NCBI GenBank assembly: GCA_039636785.1
Contig: CP144169.1
Coordinates: forward strand, 3,534,001-3,598,000
Source: Micrococcaceae bacterium Sec5.7
GTDB lineage: Bacteria; Actinomycetota; Actinomycetes; Actinomycetales; Micrococcaceae
Reading direction: 5' to 3'
Length of the DNA: 64,000 bases
The notes below the pieces were generated by a model. The model did no database searches and was not told the DNA's origin. It saw only the letters and a list, made by a program, of their open reading frames with translations. The first letter of the stretch is position 1. Each line of letters begins with the position of its first letter. Below are positions 24,297-33,695 of the stretch, one piece after another. The position numbers were made by a program, and so were the translations under genes.

Positions 24297-25160
24297 TCAG
24301 GCGTCAACCAGTTCGTCGTCGGCTTCCTCGAACTCCACGGCGGCCACGATTTCCTTGGTCTCCGGGTTGATCATGAAGGCTTCGTCCTCGTCTTCAACCA
24401 TGATGAAGTCGCCGTGGTCCGTGGTGAAGTGCCAGGCCAGGATGGTTTCGCCGTTGTGCTCGTAATTGGGATCGCCCATGGTGATCTTCTCCAGCGCGTA
24501 ACCGGCAACATCGCACAGTTCGCGGATGATGACCTCGAACTCCGGAGCACTCTCCAGCGCTTCTTCATCGGCCTCGGCCTGGCGCTCTTCCAGGTTGGGG
24601 ATATGCGCCACACGTTCGGCGATGTGCGCGTCCAGCTCCTCCTCGTTCAGTGTCAGGAGGCCTTCCTGGCTGCGGAGCCAGGCCGCATTGAGGGCAATGA
24701 TGTCCTCGGTTTCGAGCAGCGACTCAAATTCGCCGTCGAGCTCTTCAAGCGCCTGCACACCTTCCGGGCTTTCCTCTTCCTCGTCCAGATCGCCGTCAAG
24801 GTAGATCTCGGCGTCGCCCTCAGACAGTGAGTCGAACGCTGAGGCCGTGCGGTTGAAAAGCTCCAGGTGGGCGGTGGCGCCCATGCCTTCGAGTCCCTCG
24901 CGGATGTAGGTATCCAGGTCCTCGCGGTCCGGTGCCGTGAAGACGTACTGGGCAAAGCCGCCGCCCACGGACTGCGCAAGGTAGAAGTCGACGTAGTAGC
25001 TGCGCAGGGCATTCGGCGCGATTTCCTCGGAGGAGAGCAGCACCTGGTACATGGCGTTCACCACGTTCACGTTCGCATCAACAACTTCCTCGTTGCCCGC
25101 TTCAATGCTTTCGGTGGTCAGAACTGTTGGGTACCCGGGGGTGGGCTGGTTCGTAGTCAT
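24297..25160 (-). CDS. Hypothetical acidic protein (DUF4375/DMP19-like)
   Basis: A 287-residue strongly acidic cytosolic protein. Residues 30-75 (LRSYYVDFYLAQSVGGGFAQ) resemble the DMP19/DUF4375 pattern 'Y..Q..NGGF.Q'. A Glu/Asp-rich middle (LDGDLDEEEESPEGVQALEE) and a C-terminal β-region (HFTTDHGDFIMVEDEDEAFM) follow. The resemblance is weak and function unknown. ATG 25160 follows AGGA. It is divergent from the SNF2 helicase. Confidence 0.65.
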   Translation of the reverse strand: MTTNQPTPGYPTVLTTESIEAGNEEVVDANVNVVNAMYQVLLSSEEIAPNALRSYYVDFYLAQSVGGGFAQYVFTAPDREDLDTYIREGLEGMGATAHLELFNRTASAFDSLSEGDAEIYLDGDLDEEEESPEGVQALEELDGEFESLLETEDIIALNAAWLRSQEGLLTLNEEELDAHIAERVAHIPNLEERQAEADEEALESAPEFEVIIRELCDVAGYALEKITMGDPNYEHNGETILAWHFTTDHGDFIMVEDEDEAFMINPETKEIVAAVEFEEADDELVDA

Positions 25161-25338
25161 GGGAAATCCTCACTGCTGCAAGCTGGTGGTACTCAGGACC
25201 CTTTCAACGTACGCGGGGGCGGCCGCCTGGCGGCTGAGGCGGAAGTGAACGTCAGGCGAAGTTTCAGTGCCCCTTCCGGCTGACTAAGATGGATCAGATA
25301 ACCTGCAGATTTTTGACCTGCTGAAAGTAGCGCGCACC

Positions 25339-28300
25339 ATGCCATCCCAACCGGACGAGAGTGCGGCACTGGCAATACAGACCCCCGCGATCAACGACCG
25401 CTCCCTCGCGGCCGGACTGGCGTATGCCATGGGGAGCCGGGTCTCGGGGATGTCCTTCGACTCCGCCACCGGCCTGATGCTCGGCAAAGTCCGCGGCGGC
25501 GCGGAGGTGCCGTATTCGACCACGGCCAAGCTGGTCCGCAAGGCGGGCGGCTGGAGCTGCACCGTGGGGGTATGCAGTTGCCCAGTCCGCAAGGACTGCA
25601 AGCATGTGGCCGCGCTGCTGTTCGCCGCCGAGGACAACCCCGCCATCCGCGTCCAGCTCCTCACACCCGCCGAAGTCTCGCGGCTGTCCCGCCAGCCGGC
25701 CGGCCCGGAACTAGCCGACTGGGAGCAGGCGCTGAGCCCGCTGATTTCACGGCCGGGCATCACGCAGTCCACCAACGGCATCCCGCTGGCCCTGCAGTTC
25801 GAGGTTGAAGAGCCCGCCCCGCACTTCTCCTACACAGGCCGCCGGGATCCGCTCCGCAGCGTGCGCCAGCTCAAGGCCCGGCCCGTAATCATGGGCGCCA
25901 AGGGTAAGTGGATCCGCGGCGACGTCTCCTGGAACACCCTGAGCTACCTGAATTTCCGGCGCGAATGCAACGAGGCCCATGTGGAGTGGATGCAGTCGTT
26001 CCTCGCCGCGCACACTGTGGCCACCAACCGGCTGCACAGCTCGTCAGCGCTGTGGCTCGGCCTGAACACTTTCGCCGGAAAGAACATGTGGAGCCTGCTG
26101 CTCGAAGCCGGGAAGATCGGCGTTGCACTGGTGCACAGCCGCGGGCAGGAGCCGGTCCGGCTCGCGGAGTCTCCCGCCGCCGTCGGGCTTAATCTGAGCC
26201 GTTTAGGCGCCGCTGTTGAAGCGGCAGGCATCCCTGAAGAGAAGAACGCGCCCGACGGCGGCGGGCTGGAGCTTGCGCCCACCATCACCGTTGAGGGGGT
26301 GGTGGTTGATCCGGCGACCGTGGGGACGATCGGCCGGCCGGCGCACGGCATTTTCCTGACATCCGGAGGGAACGCGCTTCCCGGCGTGGCCGCGGACAAC
26401 GTCATCACGCTGGCGCCGTTGGAGAGCGGGCTCAGCGAGGAGCTGCTGACGTTTGTGACGGCCGGCAGCACCCTGCACATCCCGGCGCGCGACGAAAGCC
26501 GTTTCCTCACCGGTTTCTACCCCAGGCTCAAGCAGGCCGCACGGGTCACTGCGTCCGATGAATCCGTGGAACTGCCCACGCTGGCCGTGCCCACGCTCTC
26601 GCTCCTGGCCAACTACGGCGAGGACCACCGCGTCCGGTTGCACTGGGAATGGCACTACAGGTCCGGGAATCTGGTCACGGCGCAGCCGCTGTGGCGGCAC
26701 CCGGGCGACCACGGCTACCGCGACGATCCCGCCGAAGCCCGGATTCTCGAGGGACTCGGCCAGCCCTGGGACGTGGTGGCCGCGCTGGGCGAATCAGCCT
26801 CCGGTGGCTGGGGCACTCCGCGGCTCGCTGCGTCCGCCGAACTGAGCGGCCTGGACACGCTGGCTTTCACCGAAGAAGTCCTTCCGCAGCTCCGGGATAC
26901 GCCTGACGTTGTGGTGGACACCTCCGGGGACATTGCCGATTACAGGGAGGCGTCCGAGGCTCCGGTGGTGGCCATCTCCACGAAGGCCACGGACAGCCGC
27001 GACTGGTTCGATCTGGGCATTGTGATCACGCTCGAGGGCCAGCCTGTCTCCTTCGCCGCACTGTTTTCCGCGCTGGCTGCCGGACAGACCCGGATGCTCC
27101 TGCCCAGCGGCGCCTACTTCTCCCTGGACCTGCCCGAGCTGCACCAGCTCCGCGCCCTGATCGACGAAGCGCGCTCTCTCCAGGACAACAAGGACGCTCC
27201 CCTGCAGATCAGCCGCTTCCAGGCAGGTCTCTGGGATGAGCTGGCCCAGCTGGGGATTGTGGACGAGCAGGCTGCAGCCTGGCGTGAGGCTGTGGGCGGC
27301 CTGCTCGAGGGCGGCGTGAATGGTCTCGCGCTGCCGGCCTCGCTGAACGCCGAGCTGCGCCCGTACCAGCTGGAAGGCTTCAACTGGCTGAGCTTCCTCT
27401 ACCGGCACGGGCTGGGCGGGGTGCTGGCCGACGACATGGGCCTCGGCAAAACCGTGCAGGCACTCGCGCTGATGTGTGCGGCGAAAGAGCATGCGGCCGA
27501 TGCGCCGGGTGGTGCAGCGTCCGGGACGCCCAGCAGTGGAACGTCCGACGGCGCCGCTCCCTTTTTGGTGGTGGCGCCCACCAGTGTTGTGGGCAACTGG
27601 GAAGCCGAGACGCACCGCTTCGCTCCCGGGCTGACGGTCCGGACCGTCGGCGAGACATTCGCCAAGAACGGCGCGGACCCGGTGGAGGCCATGGCCGGGG
27701 CGGACATCGTGATCACGTCCTACGCGCTGTTCCGGATCGACTACGACGCCTATGCTTCGCGGACCTGGTCCGGCCTGGTGCTGGATGAGGCGCAGTTCGT
27801 GAAGAACCACCAGTCCAAGGCGTACCAGTGTGCCCGGAAGCTGCCGGCCGGGTTCAAACTGGCCATCACCGGCACCCCGCTGGAGAACAACCTGATGGAG
27901 TTCTGGGCGCTTACCTCGATCGTGGCACCGGGGCTCTTTGCCAGCCCCAAGCGGTTCGCCGAGTATTACCAGAAGCCGGTGGAAAAGAACGGTGACAAGG
28001 GGCAGCTGGCCAAGCTCCGCCGTCGGGTCCGTCCGCTGATGATGCGCCGCACGAAGGACCAGGTCATGGACGATCTGCCGCCCAAGCAGGAGCAGATCCT
28101 GGAGGTGGTGCTGAATCCGCGGCACCAGAAGGTCTACCAGACGCACCTGCAACGCGAACGCCAGAAGATCCTGGGCCTGATCGACGACGCCAACAAGAAC
28201 CGCTTCACCATTTTCCAGTCGCTGACCCTGCTGCGCCAGCTCAGCCTGGACGCCTCACTGGTGGATCCTTCGCTGTCCGGCGTGCGGTCCAGCAAGCTCG

Positions 28301-28794
28301 ATGTGCTGTTCGAGCAACTGGAGGATCTGGTGGCGGAAGGCCACCGCGCGCTAATTTTCAGCCAGTTCACCGGCTTCCTGGGCAAGGTCCGCGAGCGGCT
28401 CGTCGAGGAGAAGATCGAGTTCTGCTACCTCGACGGCAGCACCCGGAACCGCACCGATGTGGTGAACGAGTTCAAAAACGGTTCGGCGCCCGTGTTCCTC
28501 ATCAGCCTCAAGGCCGGCGGTTTTGGCCTGAACCTGACCGAGGCGGACTATGTTTTCCTGCTGGATCCGTGGTGGAACCCGGCATCTGAAGCGCAGGCGG
28601 TGGACCGGACCCACCGGATCGGCCAGGCCAGGAACGTGATGGTCTACCGGCTGGTCGCCAAGGACACCATCGAGGAAAAGGTCATGGCGCTCAAGGCCAG
28701 GAAGTCGCAGTTGTTCGCGGATGTAATGGAAGGCGACGCACTCTCCGGCGGCTCCATCACGGCGGAGGACCTGGCCGGGCTGTTCAACGACTGA
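25339..28794 (+). CDS. SWIM zinc-finger SNF2-family helicase
   Basis: A 1,151-residue DNA-dependent ATPase. N-terminal SWIM finger near residues 70-95 (GVCSCPVRKDCKHVAAL, C-x-C-x6-C-x-H); a long central bacterial SNF2-associated region; then the helicase core from ~665: motif I DDMGLGKTVQ, II LDEAQFVKN, III ITGTPLENN, V LKAGGFGLNLT, VI QAVDRTHRIGQARN. Such HepA/RapA-like proteins move on DNA or displace RNA polymerase; the precise role in actinobacteria is unclear. The frame is complete. Confidence 0.93.
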   Translation: MPSQPDESAALAIQTPAINDRSLAAGLAYAMGSRVSGMSFDSATGLMLGKVRGGAEVPYSTTAKLVRKAGGWSCTVGVCSCPVRKDCKHVAALLFAAEDNPAIRVQLLTPAEVSRLSRQPAGPELADWEQALSPLISRPGITQSTNGIPLALQFEVEEPAPHFSYTGRRDPLRSVRQLKARPVIMGAKGKWIRGDVSWNTLSYLNFRRECNEAHVEWMQSFLAAHTVATNRLHSSSALWLGLNTFAGKNMWSLLLEAGKIGVALVHSRGQEPVRLAESPAAVGLNLSRLGAAVEAAGIPEEKNAPDGGGLELAPTITVEGVVVDPATVGTIGRPAHGIFLTSGGNALPGVAADNVITLAPLESGLSEELLTFVTAGSTLHIPARDESRFLTGFYPRLKQAARVTASDESVELPTLAVPTLSLLANYGEDHRVRLHWEWHYRSGNLVTAQPLWRHPGDHGYRDDPAEARILEGLGQPWDVVAALGESASGGWGTPRLAASAELSGLDTLAFTEEVLPQLRDTPDVVVDTSGDIADYREASEAPVVAISTKATDSRDWFDLGIVITLEGQPVSFAALFSALAAGQTRMLLPSGAYFSLDLPELHQLRALIDEARSLQDNKDAPLQISRFQAGLWDELAQLGIVDEQAAAWREAVGGLLEGGVNGLALPASLNAELRPYQLEGFNWLSFLYRHGLGGVLADDMGLGKTVQALALMCAAKEHAADAPGGAASGTPSSGTSDGAAPFLVVAPTSVVGNWEAETHRFAPGLTVRTVGETFAKNGADPVEAMAGADIVITSYALFRIDYDAYASRTWSGLVLDEAQFVKNHQSKAYQCARKLPAGFKLAITGTPLENNLMEFWALTSIVAPGLFASPKRFAEYYQKPVEKNGDKGQLAKLRRRVRPLMMRRTKDQVMDDLPPKQEQILEVVLNPRHQKVYQTHLQRERQKILGLIDDANKNRFTIFQSLTLLRQLSLDASLVDPSLSGVRSSKLDVLFEQLEDLVAEGHRALIFSQFTGFLGKVRERLVEEKIEFCYLDGSTRNRTDVVNEFKNGSAPVFLISLKAGGFGLNLTEADYVFLLDPWWNPASEAQAVDRTHRIGQARNVMVYRLVAKDTIEEKVMALKARKSQLFADVMEGDALSGGSITAEDLAGLFND

Positions 28795-28957
28795 CGGTCC
28801 CCTGGAATTCGCCAGGGACGCTGTATCCGCACTCGAACCCGACGTTGACGCGGAGGACGAAGGAATCAGGGCCACCGCCATGTAGCCACAACGTCGTACT
28901 CAGATCCAGCGGCCTGACGGTCATCCGCCGGGCCCCTGCTCGCCCCACGAAAGCCTG

Positions 28958-28989
28958 GGCGGAGTTCCGGTCCGGACCGGAACTCCGCC
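28958..28989. terminator. Perfect 32-bp palindrome after csbD
   Basis: Perfect self-complementary stretch 28958-28989 centred at 28973/28974 (GGCGGAGTTCCGGTCC and its complement). It begins 16 bases past the reverse-strand CsbD stop and 164 bases past the SNF2 stop, so it lies between convergent genes and probably ends both. Confidence 0.8.
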
Positions 28990-29004
28990 TTCTGGCTGTA
29001 TGGA

Positions 29005-29181
29005 TCAGTGTTTCTTGAAGGCGTCTTTGACTTTTTCGCCGGCCTGCTTCAGATCGGCTTTCACCTGGTGGCCTTTGCCCTCGGCCTTCAGCCGGTCGTT
29101 GCCGGTGGCATCGCCGGTCGCTTCTTTTCCCTTGCCGTGGAGTTTCTCCGCAGCGTTGTGGATCTTGTCACCCAATCCCAT
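29005..29181 (-). CDS. CsbD-family stress protein (58 aa)
   Basis: A 58-residue Lys/Gly/Ala-rich protein: MGLGDKIHNAAEKLHGKGKE, then ATGDATGNDRLKAEGKG and a Lys-rich C-terminus. This is the CsbD pattern of small general-stress proteins with no known biochemical role. Excellent ribosome site (AAGGAGG, 6 bases before ATG 29181). Frame closes with TGA at 29005-29007. Confidence 0.9.
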   Translation of the reverse strand: MGLGDKIHNAAEKLHGKGKEATGDATGNDRLKAEGKGHQVKADLKQAGEKVKDAFKKH

Positions 29182-29421
29182 GGTGGTCCTCCTTATTTGG
29201 CCGCCCCGTCGACGTGAATACCGCGGAGGCCGACAGTTAATTGTAGGTACAGAGCCGTCAGAAAAGACAGAATTGGCCCCATCCCCCTTTGAAGAGCTGG
29301 TGTCCGGAGACGCCGCTGTCTCGCCGGCAGCGATGGGTTACGCCGTATTTCGCCACATGCGGGTTGCTGAGGGCCCCCAAGGCGAGGTGAAGACCCGTCA
29401 CCGGCGTCGGGTTGCAGGGTG

Positions 29422-29634
29422 CTAGGCGATCAATGTATGCAGATTGACCCCGAAGAGGGCCACGAGCGGCCAGAGCACAATCGCCGCCAGGCCTTCCAGA
29501 ATGTTGCCGGGAACGTTCCATGCCACGAGGTAGCCGTGGGTACCGGCGACCACTACCCCGATGACCAGATACACGACCCCGATCAGACTTATTCCGCGCC
29601 TGCCCATTTTGCGCCTGCCAATTCCGCGTATCAT
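29422..29634 (-). CDS. Small two-helix membrane protein
   Basis: A 70-residue protein with a basic N-terminus (MIRGIGRRKMGRRG) and two hydrophobic helices (ISLIGVVYLVIGVVVAGTHG; LEGLAAIVLWPLVALFGVNL). GGGAGA precedes ATG 29634. It resembles short conserved actinobacterial membrane proteins of unknown function. Confidence 0.65.
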   Translation of the reverse strand: MIRGIGRRKMGRRGISLIGVVYLVIGVVVAGTHGYLVAWNVPGNILEGLAAIVLWPLVALFGVNLHTLIA

Positions 29635-29792
29635 CGCTGTTCTCCCGTTGTGGGGTGGAAATTCAATCATAGTAGCGCCGGGGGCATTCGGGGAGGCCTG
29701 GGCTCCTTCCGGTCTATTGTTCTGAGAACCAGTAGGAGTGCGGTGAACCCGATTTTCGGACAAAACGGGTGCCGCTGGCCCACAATGGCGGT

Positions 29793-30947
29793 ATGCGTAC
29801 ATTCGGGGTCGAGGAAGAGCTGCTGATCGTGGATCCTGCCAGCGGCCGACCGCTGGCCCTGGCCGGACGCTTACTGGCCATCAGCAGCTCCCCGGGCAGC
29901 ACCTCATCCGCTGACGGCGGGCCCGTACTGACGGCCGAATTCAAACAGGAGCAGATCGAGGTCCAGACCAGCCCCTGTTCAAGCCTCGATGGCCTGTTGG
30001 AGGAAATCCGCCGCGGACGCGCCGCGGCGGACGCTGCCGCGCGGGCTGTGGGGGCCAGGGTCGCTGCCCTGGCCACGTCCCCTGTACCCTCCTCCACGCA
30101 CACCACACGCGATCGCCGCTATGCGGCCATGATGGAGCGGTTCGGCCTCACGGCGAGGGAACAGTTCACGTGCGGGTTCCACGTGCACGTCTCCATCGGT
30201 TCGGATGAGGAAGGCGTGGCGGTCCTGGACCGGATCCGTACCTGGCTGCCGGTGCTGGCGGCCCTGAGCGCGAATTCACCGTTCTGGAACGGCGCCGACA
30301 CCGGGTATGCCAGCTACCGCACACAGGCCTGGAGCCGATGGCCAACGGCCGGGCCGGCCGAGATCCTCGGCTCGGCCGCCGGGTACCGCTCCCTCATCGC
30401 GGGGCATATCGCATCGGGTGTTCTCCTGGACGAAGGGATGATCTACTTTGATGCCCGCCTGTCCCGGGAACACCCCACCTTGGAGGTACGTGTCGCCGAT
30501 GTCTGCCTGGAAGCCGACGACGCCGCTTTCATCGCGGGGCTGGTCCGTGCACTCGTGGAGACGGCCGCAAAGGAATGGCGGCAGGGCGTCCCGCCCCACC
30601 CGGTCCCGTCCGCCCTGCTTCGGCTGGCGGTCTGGCGGGCCAGCCGGTCTGGCATCAACGGTGATCTCCTTCACCCGGAGGACAACCGGCCGCAACCGGC
30701 GTCGCACATCATCGGGGCACTGGTCAGCCATGTCCAGGCCGCACTGGCCGCCTCCGGGGATCTCGGCTGTGTGCAATCAGGGCTGGCTGCCATGATGCAG
30801 CGGGGAACCGGGGAACGCCGGCAACGCGCCACCCTCGCACGCACAGGAAAGCTGTCCGCCGTCGTTGCCGACGCCATCCATCTCAGCCACCGCCCACGGC
30901 CTCTCAGCGGGGATCTCGCCGGTGCCGGGACCTTCAGGCTGGATTGA
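29793..30947 (+). CDS. Carboxylate-amine ligase, YbdK/GCS2 family
   Basis: A 384-residue ATP-grasp-like ligase of the glutamate-cysteine ligase 2 family. N-terminal [11 protein letters not shown] with the metal-binding acidic residues; [48 protein letters not shown]; and [17 protein letters not shown] are family signatures. Members show weak glutamate-cysteine ligase activity, but in actinobacteria with mycothiol the true substrate is uncertain. CACAAT lies 6 bases before the ATG, so the message may be leaderless. Confidence 0.88.
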   Translation: MRTFGVEEELLIVDPASGRPLALAGRLLAISSSPGSTSSADGGPVLTAEFKQEQIEVQTSPCSSLDGLLEEIRRGRAAADAAARAVGARVAALATSPVPSSTHTTRDRRYAAMMERFGLTAREQFTCGFHVHVSIGSDEEGVAVLDRIRTWLPVLAALSANSPFWNGADTGYASYRTQAWSRWPTAGPAEILGSAAGYRSLIAGHIASGVLLDEGMIYFDARLSREHPTLEVRVADVCLEADDAAFIAGLVRALVETAAKEWRQGVPPHPVPSALLRLAVWRASRSGINGDLLHPEDNRPQPASHIIGALVSHVQAALAASGDLGCVQSGLAAMMQRGTGERRQRATLARTGKLSAVVADAIHLSHRPRPLSGDLAGAGTFRLD

Positions 30948-30991
30948 GGGTGCCAGGGCGCTTACAAATCTGACAGGCGAGTCCGGACGTC

Positions 30992-31065
30992 GGCCGTTGC
31001 CGACGCCGCCGGGCCGGCGGTGACCGGTTTGGCCGTTGCCGACGCCGCCGGAGGCCGGTTTGGCC
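30992..31065. repeat. 39-bp-period direct repeat
   Basis: A 21-bp unit beginning GGCCGTTGCCGACGCCGCC occurs at 30992-31012 and 31031-31051; CCGGTTTGGCC recurs at 31024-31034 and 31055-31065. It lies between the ligase gene and the convergent gene end at 31072. Confidence 0.75.
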
Positions 31066-31071
31066 GGAGGC

Positions 31072-31428
31072 TTAGTTCTTCGTGTACCTCAAGGGCGTGA
31101 AATCCCCGGCCAGATCAGAAGCCAGCGTGAGCATCCAGCGCTCCCTGTCTTCTTCATGGCTGATCACGGTGGATGGGCCAGCGTCACTGGCCGCATCAAT
31201 GGCCAGCAACAACGCGTCCTGCATCTGCCCTGCGTGGTCAAGCCTTTCGGCCTTCGTCCCCACGCGGTCGCTGTTGTCGATAAGGGTAAAAGCCTTATCT
31301 CCAGCAACAACTTTCACCGAATATCCCGTCTCCTCGTGGACGGATCCACGAGACGAAGAACTAATTTCAGTGACCTTGTCGGCCCGAATCAGACTCCGGT
31401 TGGCCGTGCGAATCCAAACGTCACGCAT
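31072..31428 (-). CDS. Hypothetical protein
   Basis: A 118-residue soluble protein from ATG 31428 (MRDVWIRTANRSLIRADKVT), with AAGGAG five bases upstream. Alternating β-strands (YSVKVVAGDKAFTLIDNSD) and a helix (QMQDALLLAIDAASDAG) suggest a small α/β fold. No named family recognised. It lies 66 bases after hspR on the same strand. Confidence 0.65.
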   Translation of the reverse strand: MRDVWIRTANRSLIRADKVTEISSSSRGSVHEETGYSVKVVAGDKAFTLIDNSDRVGTKAERLDHAGQMQDALLLAIDAASDAGPSTVISHEEDRERWMLTLASDLAGDFTPLRYTKN

Positions 31429-31493
31429 TGAAACTCCTTGGTCTCGATTTACGCAAGCGGTGCCGCCCCCAATGGACACGGTAACCTGCGAGA

Positions 31494-31916
31494 CTACTCG
31501 CTGCCGCGCGGCCGCCACACAACCACAGCCTGGGACCGGGCGCGTGGCCGCTGGCCGCGGGCCAGGCTGACCACATCACCGGCGGTACCGGCGGCAAAGA
31601 TCCGCGAATCCAGCGGAGTACGACGGCGGCCCAGCTCTTCCGTCAGTTCCGTCACCTTGCGCTGGAGTGCCGAGACCTGGTTTTCGAGTTCGAGGATCCG
31701 CTTGATGCCCTCCAGCGAAACTCCTTCGTGGGACAGCCGCTGGACCTCGCGGAGCATGTTGACGTCCCGCTGCGAGTAACGGCGGGACTTGCCCGGAGCC
31801 CGGCTCGGCGAAACAATGCCCAGCCGGTCATACTGCCGTAGCGTCTGCGGGTGCATGTCCGCCAGCTCCGCCGCCACGGAGATCACGAAGATCGGCTGGT
31901 CAAAGTTGATGTCCAT
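31494..31916 (-). CDS. hspR: HspR, MerR-family heat-shock repressor
   Basis: A 140-residue MerR-type repressor: FVISVAAELADMHPQTLRQY and DRLGIVSPSRAPGKSRRYSQ (winged HTH), then a coiled-coil (LELENQVSALQRKVTELTEE). HspR binds HAIR sequences with DnaK as co-repressor. It closes the dnaK-grpE-dnaJ-hspR operon, 15 bases after dnaJ; HAIR-like boxes are present upstream of dnaK at 35659-35679 and 35712-35732. Confidence 0.95.
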   Translation of the reverse strand: MDINFDQPIFVISVAAELADMHPQTLRQYDRLGIVSPSRAPGKSRRYSQRDVNMLREVQRLSHEGVSLEGIKRILELENQVSALQRKVTELTEELGRRRTPLDSRIFAAGTAGDVVSLARGQRPRARSQAVVVWRPRGSE

Positions 31917-31931
31917 GGCTGGCTACATTCC

Positions 31932-32909
31932 CTAAAGCCTGGCTTTGGCTGCCAGGTCTTCGCGCAGGTCCGCACCGGCGGTGGCAGCAGCGAAGGCTTT
32001 GACTGCTTCCTCTGCTTCCTTGCTCAGCTTCTGCGGAACGGCGACGTCGATTGTCACCAGCAGATCGCCGGTGACCTTTGCCGTTTTCACACCGTGGCCC
32101 TTGACCCGGAGCGTGCGCCCCGTGGGTGTGCCGGCAGGAACACGGACCTTGACCTTTTCCCCGTCGATGGTCGGTACTTCAATATCAGCGCCCAAAGCAG
32201 CCTCCGGGAAGGAGACCGGCACGTGGATGCGGAGGTTGTCGCCGTCGCGGGTGTAAAAATCGTGGGGCTTCACCGTGACGGCAACCATCAGATCACCGTT
32301 ACCGGCTGAACTGGGCTGGCCCTTGCCCCGGACGCGGACCTTCTGGCCGTCCTTGATGCCGGCCGGAACGCGGACGTCGATGACCTCGCCGCTCGGCTCC
32401 CGCAGCCCGATTGTGGTGCCACGGATGGACCCGGCAAACGAGATGCTGGTGGTCGCCGTACGGTCCGCACCCTTTTGGGGTGCGCGCTGGAAGCCAGGTT
32501 GGCCGCCGAAACCTCCACCGCCGAAGAGATCTGCGAACTCAGGCGGGAGTCCGCCGGACGTGCTGTAACCGCCGGGACGGCGGCCGGCACCGGCACCGTT
32601 GAACAGCCCGCCGAACATATCCTCGAAGCCTCCGTTGCCTGCTCCGCCGGCACCGCCGGGAGCAAAGCGTGCACTGCCCATGGCACGGATCGCGTCATAC
32701 TGCTGGCGGTCCTCTGGGTCGGAGAGCACCGAGTAGGCCTCCGAAACATCCTTGAACTGCTTCTCCGCAGCCACATCACCGGAGTTGGTATCCGGGTGGT
32801 ACTTGCGCGCCAGCTTCCGGTAGGCCTTCTTGATGTCGGCGTCGGAAGCGTCCTTGGCGATGCCAAGGATCGCGTAAAAGTCCTTGTCCACCCAGTCCTG
32901 GCTAGCCAA
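31932..32909 (-). CDS. dnaJ: DnaJ-family co-chaperone without zinc finger (CbpA-like)
   Basis: A 325-residue J-domain protein. J domain residues 9-75 with the HPD motif ([10 protein letters not shown]); Gly/Phe-rich linker to ~140; then two substrate-binding β-domains ([38 protein letters not shown]). The whole protein has no cysteine, so the CxxCxGxG zinc module of class A DnaJ is absent: a class B J-protein in the dnaK operon. It stimulates DnaK ATPase and delivers clients. Confidence 0.93.
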   Translation of the reverse strand: MASQDWVDKDFYAILGIAKDASDADIKKAYRKLARKYHPDTNSGDVAAEKQFKDVSEAYSVLSDPEDRQQYDAIRAMGSARFAPGGAGGAGNGGFEDMFGGLFNGAGAGRRPGGYSTSGGLPPEFADLFGGGGFGGQPGFQRAPQKGADRTATTSISFAGSIRGTTIGLREPSGEVIDVRVPAGIKDGQKVRVRGKGQPSSAGNGDLMVAVTVKPHDFYTRDGDNLRIHVPVSFPEAALGADIEVPTIDGEKVKVRVPAGTPTGRTLRVKGHGVKTAKVTGDLLVTIDVAVPQKLSKEAEEAVKAFAAATAGADLREDLAAKARL

Positions 32910-32935
32910 TGGCGTTTCCTTTCAAATCTGTGTGC

Positions 32936-32992
32936 CGAGGTGACAGTTCGCGCCGATGTTCTCTCAAATCATGGGCGCGAACTGTCATCTCG
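32936..32992. repeat. 19-bp hairpin in the grpE-dnaJ gap
   Basis: Arms 32936-32954 and 32974-32992 match at 18 of 19 positions (the exception is a possible G-U pair) with a 19-base loop. It sits inside a heat-shock operon transcript, between grpE (ends 33004 on the reverse strand) and dnaJ (starts 32909), where it could partly terminate, or protect mRNA ends. Confidence 0.75.
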
Positions 32993-33003
32993 ATGGGGTA
33001 ATG

Positions 33004-33693
33004 CTAGGCCGGAACGGCCACAATCACCTGCGCCGCGCGGAGTACCCGCTCGCCCGACTTGTAGCCGGAGCGGAGCACCTGGCTGACTGTATCAACCTCA
33101 ATGTCCTCGCCGGGCTGCTGGATGAGGGCCTCGTGGATGGTGGGATCGAACTCCACTCCGGTCTCATCAATACGGACCAGGCCGTACGTCTTCAGCGCGT
33201 TTTCCAGCTTGGCGGCGATCGCGGCGAACGGGCCGTCCGCGAGGTCACCATGCTGGCGGGCAGCGTCCACGTCATCCAGTACCGGGAGCAGGGAATTCAG
33301 GACGCCGATGACGGCCATCTCCCCTGCGACGGCACGGTCCCGCTCAACGCGCTTGCGGTAATTGACGTATTCGGCCTGCAGGCGCAGGAGATCGTTCTTG
33401 AGCTCGGCTGCTTCCGCAACACCGGCGCCCTGCGCCACCGATTCCTCGGCCGGCACCTCCACCCCGTTGAGGATTTCCTCAGCCTGGGCAAGGGCATCGC
33501 CATCGAGGTCGGCAGGCTCGGCAGCTGGAGTCTCGGCCACCGGCTCCCGGTGCGGGTGGCGGGCCTCACCGGTCTCCGGGTCAACCTTGCGGTTGTCCCG
33601 GATGACCGGCTTCTGAGGCTCGTTGCCCTGATCGCCCTGGTCCCGCTGATTCGATGAAGAGTCGTGCTCTTCCTCGTTACCGTGATGCGGCAT
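33004..33693 (-). CDS. grpE: GrpE, nucleotide exchange factor
   Basis: A 229-residue GrpE. Long acidic/charged N-terminus (MPHHGNEEEHDSSSNQRDQG), coiled coil (LKNDLLRLQAEYVNYRKRVE), and the C-terminal β-domain (LKTYGLVRIDETGVEFDPTI then HEALIQQPGEDIEVDTVSQV, with LRSGYKSGERVLRAAQVIV). It releases ADP from DnaK. It lies two bases after the dnaK stop. Confidence 0.96.
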   Translation of the reverse strand: MPHHGNEEEHDSSSNQRDQGDQGNEPQKPVIRDNRKVDPETGEARHPHREPVAETPAAEPADLDGDALAQAEEILNGVEVPAEESVAQGAGVAEAAELKNDLLRLQAEYVNYRKRVERDRAVAGEMAVIGVLNSLLPVLDDVDAARQHGDLADGPFAAIAAKLENALKTYGLVRIDETGVEFDPTIHEALIQQPGEDIEVDTVSQVLRSGYKSGERVLRAAQVIVAVPA

Positions 33694-33695
33694 GG

